DNA of 64,000 bases from Gari tellinella (taxonomy: Eukaryota > Mollusca > Bivalvia > Cardiida > Psammobiidae), in contig OV277871.1 of the NCBI GenBank assembly GCA_922989275.2, positions 5,766,001-5,830,000 on the forward strand, written 5' to 3'. Positions 63,401 through 64,000 of the stretch are shown piece after piece. Below the pieces are notes generated by a model that searched no databases, had not been told where the DNA came from, and was given only the letters and a program-made list of their open reading frames with translations. Each line of letters begins with the position of its first letter. The first letter of the stretch is position 1. The translations under genes were made by a program, and so were the position numbers.

Positions 63401-63545
63401 TGCTTTCTTACCAGGTGGTGCTGATGGTATTTCGTCCCCAGCTTCCTTCGCCCTGCCCTTTGCAGTGATGAAGCAGTCAGTTGGATTTTCTCTTGGCATA
63501 TACACTCCATACACACTCAGTCCTTTAGAGTCTAATAAATGAGCT
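50593..63545 (-). CDS. Unidentified gene, last four exons (5' part beyond the window)
   Basis: The exons 63412-63545, 60776-60935, 57563-57732 and 50593-51413 join with matching phases (1, 2, 1) and consensus or near-consensus splice sites, giving about 428 codons to the stop at 50593. The product begins with a folded-looking stretch (SVYGVYMPRENPTDCF), passes through a Ser/Pro/Arg-rich disordered region, then GGVYVTLKGQKMLETVESKL, and ends in a long Glu/Lys/Asp-rich tail. There are no membrane segments or catalytic motifs. I do not recognise the family. A structural or scaffold role would be a guess. The upstream exons must lie past the right edge. Introns (2.5-6 kb) are mostly MITEs and other repeats. 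Confidence 0.75.
51490..51705. mobile_element. Family B MITE, reference copy
   Basis: The clearest B copy: TTAACCCCTTCACTGCC on the left and GGCAGTGAAGAGGTTAA on the right. The core at about 51530-51596 is GAATCCTGATAAGACGCCGC opposite GCGGCGTCTAATCAGGATTC. The flank GACACTAATTTCAAAAC, AAGCAGACGGCATT and TGATGACGTCATGGCAG follow. It lies in the last intron of the gene, 75 bp upstream of the terminal exon acceptor. Confidence 0.85.
51735..51900. repeat. Relative of family B (TTAACCCATTTATGCC type)
   Basis: TAACCCATTTATGCCAGAC is followed by GGCGATCTAAGAACACTGCA, GCAGAACATTTCAAATG and AGCAAATGGTGCAGACTCTG. The same order occurs at 60155-60500 (AACCCATTAATGCCTG, GTGATCTAAGGACATTGCA, GCAGAACATTTAATATG, AGCAAACAGTGTAGACTCTG). 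Confidence 0.55.
52467..52657. mobile_element. Family D MITE (CAGGGCTCCAGATAA ends)
   Basis: The left end CAGGGCTCCAGATAACGG is inverted on the right (TCCTCTTATCTGGAGCC). The interior carries CCAATGGTGTCATACTCATT, AGAATCGTCTCGAAGAGACG (a small palindrome) and GTAGCATTCGGTGCTGAAAT. Three copies exist (also 55693 and 60214). CAGGG-type ends suggest hAT, but this copy has no clean target duplication. Confidence 0.75.
52672..52866. mobile_element. Family B MITE, right side worn
   Basis: The left end is TTAACCCTTATTCTGCTGC. The core at about 52778-52842 retains GTGTCAAACAGTTTGGATCC and GAGACGCCGCGTTACGCGG; its right arm (TGTCTGTTTTAGAGTCAAAC) is diverged. The right end is AGGCACAGGATTAA. Confidence 0.65.
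52955..55015. repeat. Degenerate tandem repeat, about 163-bp unit, with an orientation switch
   Basis: Each unit contains AGGGCAATAACTCAGACATG, CCTTATGCGATTTTAGTA, CTAGATTTTATATTAATAAA, CAGCAAGTTTGGTGAAGATC and GTGTTAGAGAGCAAAAAATG, then CTGAAACAGTCATTTTTAAT. About nine units run in one direction from about 53.5 to 55.0 kb. The first two (52.96-53.23 kb) read in the opposite direction (ACTGTTTCAGCCTT, TCTCTAACACAAACAC, GGCATGTCTGAGTTATTGCC), with the turn between about 53.23 and 53.5 kb. Divergence among units is high, so the array is old. Confidence 0.85.
55016..55692. other. Intron sequence, no gene recognised
   Basis: AT-rich. A loose repetition of ATTCGGTAAAAAAAAC / ATTCGGTCGAAACAATTTG followed by TTGCCAAATTC / TGTCAAATTCGG appears at about 55360-55490. 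Confidence 0.4.
55693..55883. mobile_element. Family D MITE
   Basis: The left end CAGGGCTCCAGATAAGGGAC is inverted on the right (CTCTTATCTGGAGCCCTG). The interior has CCCTGTGGTGTCACTATATA, GAATTGTCTCTTCGAGACAA and ATAGGGTTTGGTGCTGAAAG. Confidence 0.8.
55884..56624. other. Intron sequence, no gene recognised
   Basis: AT-rich intronic DNA with no coding, RNA or recognised repeat signal. Confidence 0.4.
56625..56855. mobile_element. Family B-type MITE, worn ends
   Basis: The core at about 56677-56743 pairs AAACAGTTTAAATCCCGATC with GATTAAAACTGTTTGG, and AGATGCCGC with GCGGTATCT. CCCGATCAGAT and ATCTAATCGGG show joint change relative to the usual TCCTGATCAGAC stem. AGAGCAGACGATATTATTGC and TAGCAGTGAAAAGG follow. 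Confidence 0.6.
56945..57064. repeat. Hairpin element (CAAGCATTTGATTGGTC type)
   Basis: The arms CGTTCTCAAGCATTTGATTG, GTCAGATTTGAGC and GCTCAAATCTGAC, CAATCAAATGCTTGAGAACG are perfectly complementary around a short CTAT turn. The outer segments CTTATAAAGCGTTTGAGTTG and TGAAACGCTTTATAG pair less well. A second, truncated copy reaches the right edge of the window (63897-64000). Confidence 0.75.
57107..57298. mobile_element. Family F-like MITE
   Basis: TTAACTTCTCTATTACGACC is on the left and TCGTTATAAAGAGTTTTTAC on the right, as in the 47251 copy. The interior has AAAGACAGGCGGCAGCTC opposite GAGCTTTCTGTTTTAC, then GCTTGAAGTAGTCACTTGCC. Confidence 0.55.
57563..57732 (-). CDS. Unidentified gene, exon (Ser/Arg/Pro-rich)
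   Basis: The acceptor ATTTCACTTTCAG precedes the exon. Its first base completes an Arg codon, then 56 codons follow. The sequence is low in complexity at first (VTSSKTPGSRPRSGKDSSTS, FGPSTRSLPPKSSEGF) and then more ordered (RRDPLPDEITMEMPDHINR). The donor is read as GAA|GTATAT, chosen because it leaves one base and so matches the phase of the terminal exon. It is not a perfect consensus. Confidence 0.78.
57733..58781. other. Intron sequence with one decayed core
   Basis: A worn palindromic core lies at about 58172-58236 (GTCAAACAGTTCGGAACCTG and TCTCTGATCTGACTTAAAAC). Nothing coding was recognised. Confidence 0.4.
58782..59032. mobile_element. Family A MITE, full length
   Basis: The termini are TACAGTGGAGAATCTGTTAT and ACAGATTCTCCACTGTA. 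The core at about 58845-58913 is near perfect, with one extra A (GGCTCCAAAACTGTTTGCC) and CACCGGG / CCCGGCG. Confidence 0.85.
59039..59205. mobile_element. Family A MITE, partial
   Basis: The left end TACAGTAGAGAAGATGTTAT is followed by GTAAAATGTAAAAAATCC. The core is reduced to GCAAACAATTGGGTTATCCG, CGTCTGACCAGGC, and the right terminus is missing. It begins 7 bp after the previous copy. Confidence 0.65.
59211..59424. mobile_element. Family B MITE with a changed, still paired stem
   Basis: The termini are TTAACCCTTAGCCCGCC and TGGCAGGTTAAGGGTTAA. The core at about 59321-59385 is GCTTGGATCCGGATGAGACG opposite CGTCTCATCTGGATCCAAGC around CCGAGTTACTCGG. Relative to other copies, GATCAGACG has become GATGAGACG, and the opposite CGTCTGATC has become CGTCTCATC. 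GTCGTCTGCTATATTTC, CGTCTGCTTCAAGTTTCAAA and GAGTGTCAAACAG are present. Confidence 0.8.
59538..59790. mobile_element. Family E MITE, reference copy
   Basis: The termini are TTAACCCTTTACCTGATAGC and GCTTCTATAAGGTAAAGGGTTAA. The palindrome at about 59589-59661 pairs CTTAAAGCAGGTTGAAAGTA with TACTTTCAGCCTGCTTTAAG around GCAGAATGCGCCCTAAGGCG. TTAA ends and CCC-type termini fit a piggyBac-like MITE (inference). Confidence 0.8.
60155..60667. mobile_element. Family B-related MITE interrupted by a family D MITE
   Basis: The left part TTAACCCATTAATGCCTG and the right part (TCTGATGAGACGCTGCGTTA, GACACGCATTGTATGTC, GAGCAGACAACAATTG, TTACGTCATGGCAGTGAAGG) belong to one element ending GGAGTTAA. The family D copy 60214-60406 sits inside it. 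Confidence 0.65.
60214..60406. mobile_element. Family D MITE with flush TAGTAT duplication
   Basis: The ends CAGAGCTCCAGATAAGGG and CCCTCTTATCTGGAGCCCTG are inverted. TAGTAT stands directly outside both ends (60208-60213 and 60407-60412). The centre is a long palindrome: CTATGGTGTCACTACTCATT, AGAATCGTCTCTTCGAGACG, ATTCTAATGAGTAGTAACAC. Confidence 0.85.
60776..60935 (-). CDS. Unidentified gene, exon (Ser/Pro/Arg-rich)
   Basis: The acceptor AATATTTCAACCAG precedes the exon, and two bases complete an Asp codon from the preceding exon. It encodes SPRSDLDDNMPHTIITRPMS, GVVHYRPASSVRPGSS, then KTTSSRPQSH and two bases of an Arg codon, followed by the strong donor GTACGT. The composition suggests an unstructured linker. 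Confidence 0.82.
60997..61382. mobile_element. Family C MITE, reference copy
   Basis: The termini are TACAGTGTTCCCTCCCTACA and GTTGTAGGGAGTGAGCACTGTA. The subterminal block ACACAATGGGAGACACAACA is duplicated (ACACCCAATAGGAGACACA). The core at about 61147-61213 is GCAAACAGTTCGAACATATA, CAGACGCCGAGTTACG opposite TGGCGTCTAATCTGGGTTC. CAGCAGACGACAATTTTAAC, shared with family B, follows. TA-flanked CAGTG-type ends fit a Tc1/mariner/pogo-type MITE. Confidence 0.78.
61451..61703. mobile_element. Family E MITE
   Basis: The termini are TTAACCCTTTACCTCATAGC and GCTTCTATGAGGGAAAGGGTTAA. The palindrome at about 61502-61573 pairs CTTAAAGCAGGTTGAAAGTA with TACTTTCAGCCTGCTTTAAG around AATGTGCCTTAAGGCACAT. 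The inner stem differs from the 59538 copy on both arms together (GTGCC/GGCAC against GCGCC/GGCGC). Confidence 0.8.
61704..62245. other. Intron sequence, no gene recognised
   Basis: AT-rich. A core trace occurs at about 61712-61743 (CGTTGTCTGATCTGACTGCA). The small plus-strand frame at 61989-62249 has no motif. Confidence 0.4.
62246..63391. mobile_element. Family B MITE interrupted by a TTAA-targeting element
   Basis: The left portion (62246-62460) runs TTAACCCTTTCATGATC, GTTGTCTGCAAGATACG, GTGTCAAACAGTTTGGGTCC, a perfect core (CCGCGTTACGCGG) and GGACCCAAACTGTTTGCAAA, CGCGCTTTAA. The right portion (63362-63391) is TTAAAGCGTTATAGAGAG, TGAAAGGGTTAA. The stem uses GGGTCC / GGACCC, a joint change from GGATCC / GGATCC. 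Confidence 0.85.
62461..63361. mobile_element. 901-bp nonautonomous element with TTAA target duplication
   Basis: The ends are GGGTGTATTAATGTCATGAG and (reverse complement of the right end) GGGTGTATCAATGTCATGAA. TTAA lies directly outside both ends (62457-62460 and 63362-63365). The interior is AT-rich with long T and A runs and no transposase frame. TTAA targeting is a property of piggyBac and Kolobok elements; the GGGTG terminus does not decide between them. Confidence 0.8.
63412..63545 (-). CDS. Unidentified gene, first exon seen in the window
   Basis: The acceptor ATACGTTTACAG precedes the exon, and one base completes a codon from an exon outside the window. The 44 codons encode AHLLDSKGLSVYGVYMPREN, PTDCFITAKGRAKEAGDEIP, SAPP and one base of the next codon. 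The donor is GTAAGAAA. This is the most ordered-looking exon of the gene and the best one to use for a homology search. Confidence 0.82.
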
Positions 63546-63896
63546 CTGTAAACGTATAAAGGTTTGAAAATATTGTTTAAACTTTACTATGGTGATAATG
63601 CATGGGATCAAAACCACTGACCCTGCCTTCCTTTTAGTTCTTGACAGATGGGATAATCTCGGTCAAATAAACAGAAACATTCCCTATGATAATTAAGTCC
63701 CAGAACAATGACAAGATATGAAGATCGCTGGTACATTATTAGGAATCCATTATTATGGACCATACTGTTTTTGGCAATTTTGAAAACAGACAAATGTCAT
63801 GTAAACGTGTAATGTACATCGTAACAAAACCGAAAGGGAAAATTCTGATATACTAGTAAATAGTACGATGTGTCGTGTAACACGGCTGGTTCCAAG
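63546..63896. other. Intron sequence, no gene recognised
   Basis: The frames at 63608-63793 and 63753-63935 on the minus strand show no motif or splice context I can support. Confidence 0.35.
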
Positions 63897-64000
63897 GTTA
63901 TCAAGCTTCTGAGTTGAGTCTGAAATCGTTCTCAAGCATTTGATTGGCCAGATTTGAGATTTTGCTCAGTAAAAACTCAAATCTAATCAATCAAATACTT
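63897..64000. repeat. Hairpin element (CAAGCATTTGATTGGCC type), cut by the window edge
   Basis: ATCAAGCTTCTGAGTTGAGT, CGTTCTCAAGCATTTGATTG and GCCAGATTTGAG match the left half of 56945-57064. The right arm (CTCAAATCTAATCAATCAAA) begins before the edge. Confidence 0.7.

Overview
The window looks like AT-rich nuclear DNA from an animal, most likely a bivalve mollusc. The grounds are: short exons separated by multi-kilobase introns, a paired-like homeobox gene, non-LTR retrotransposons, remains of a Tc1/mariner transposon, frequent TACATGTA-type motifs, and a very high density of short nonautonomous DNA transposons (MITEs). The bivalve assignment is inference from general resemblance; no species is claimed. 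No rRNA gene, confident tRNA gene, CRISPR array or bacterial-style operon was seen.

Two protein-coding genes can be assembled by hand, both on the minus strand. The first is a complete five-exon paired-like homeobox gene (coding exons 37533-37566, 34033-34099, 24737-24860, 22326-22401 and 18705-18979). All splice phases agree and give a 191-residue protein whose homeodomain spans three exons. The second is the 3' part of an unidentified gene (exons 63412-63545, 60776-60935, 57563-57732 and 50593-51413, also phase-consistent). It encodes a Ser/Pro/Arg-rich stretch followed by a long acidic, low-complexity tail; its 5' exons lie beyond the right edge.

Layout: 1-3.0 kb, diffuse repeats and a 163-bp palindrome. 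3.04-5.88 kb, a satellite-like array of about 112-bp units. 6.1-9.8 kb, a cluster of MITEs. 10.0-15.1 kb, a decayed Tc1/mariner element whose transposase gene is split by a nearly full-length LINE. 15-18.7 kb, MITEs and an interspersed repeat. 18.7-37.6 kb, the homeobox gene, whose introns hold many MITEs and a 4.7-kb long-inverted-repeat element (28604-33273) that itself contains a second LINE. 37.6-50.3 kb, intergenic DNA packed with MITEs. 50.6 kb to the end, the second gene, whose introns hold MITEs, a 163-bp-period array (52.96-55.0 kb) and nested transposons.

The most unusual signal is modular. One palindrome of about 66 bp, with arms reading roughly CAAACAGTTTGG...GATCAGACGCC, sits inside at least three MITE families. 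Two of these have TA-flanked, CAGTG-type ends (families A and C) and one has TTAA-flanked, CCCTTTC-type ends (family B). A second palindrome (CTTAAAGCAGG...) likewise occurs in TTAA-flanked family E and TA-flanked family F. Across copies, changes in one arm are often matched by complementary changes in the other. That implies either selection on a hairpin or cruciform, or continual repair of one arm from the other.
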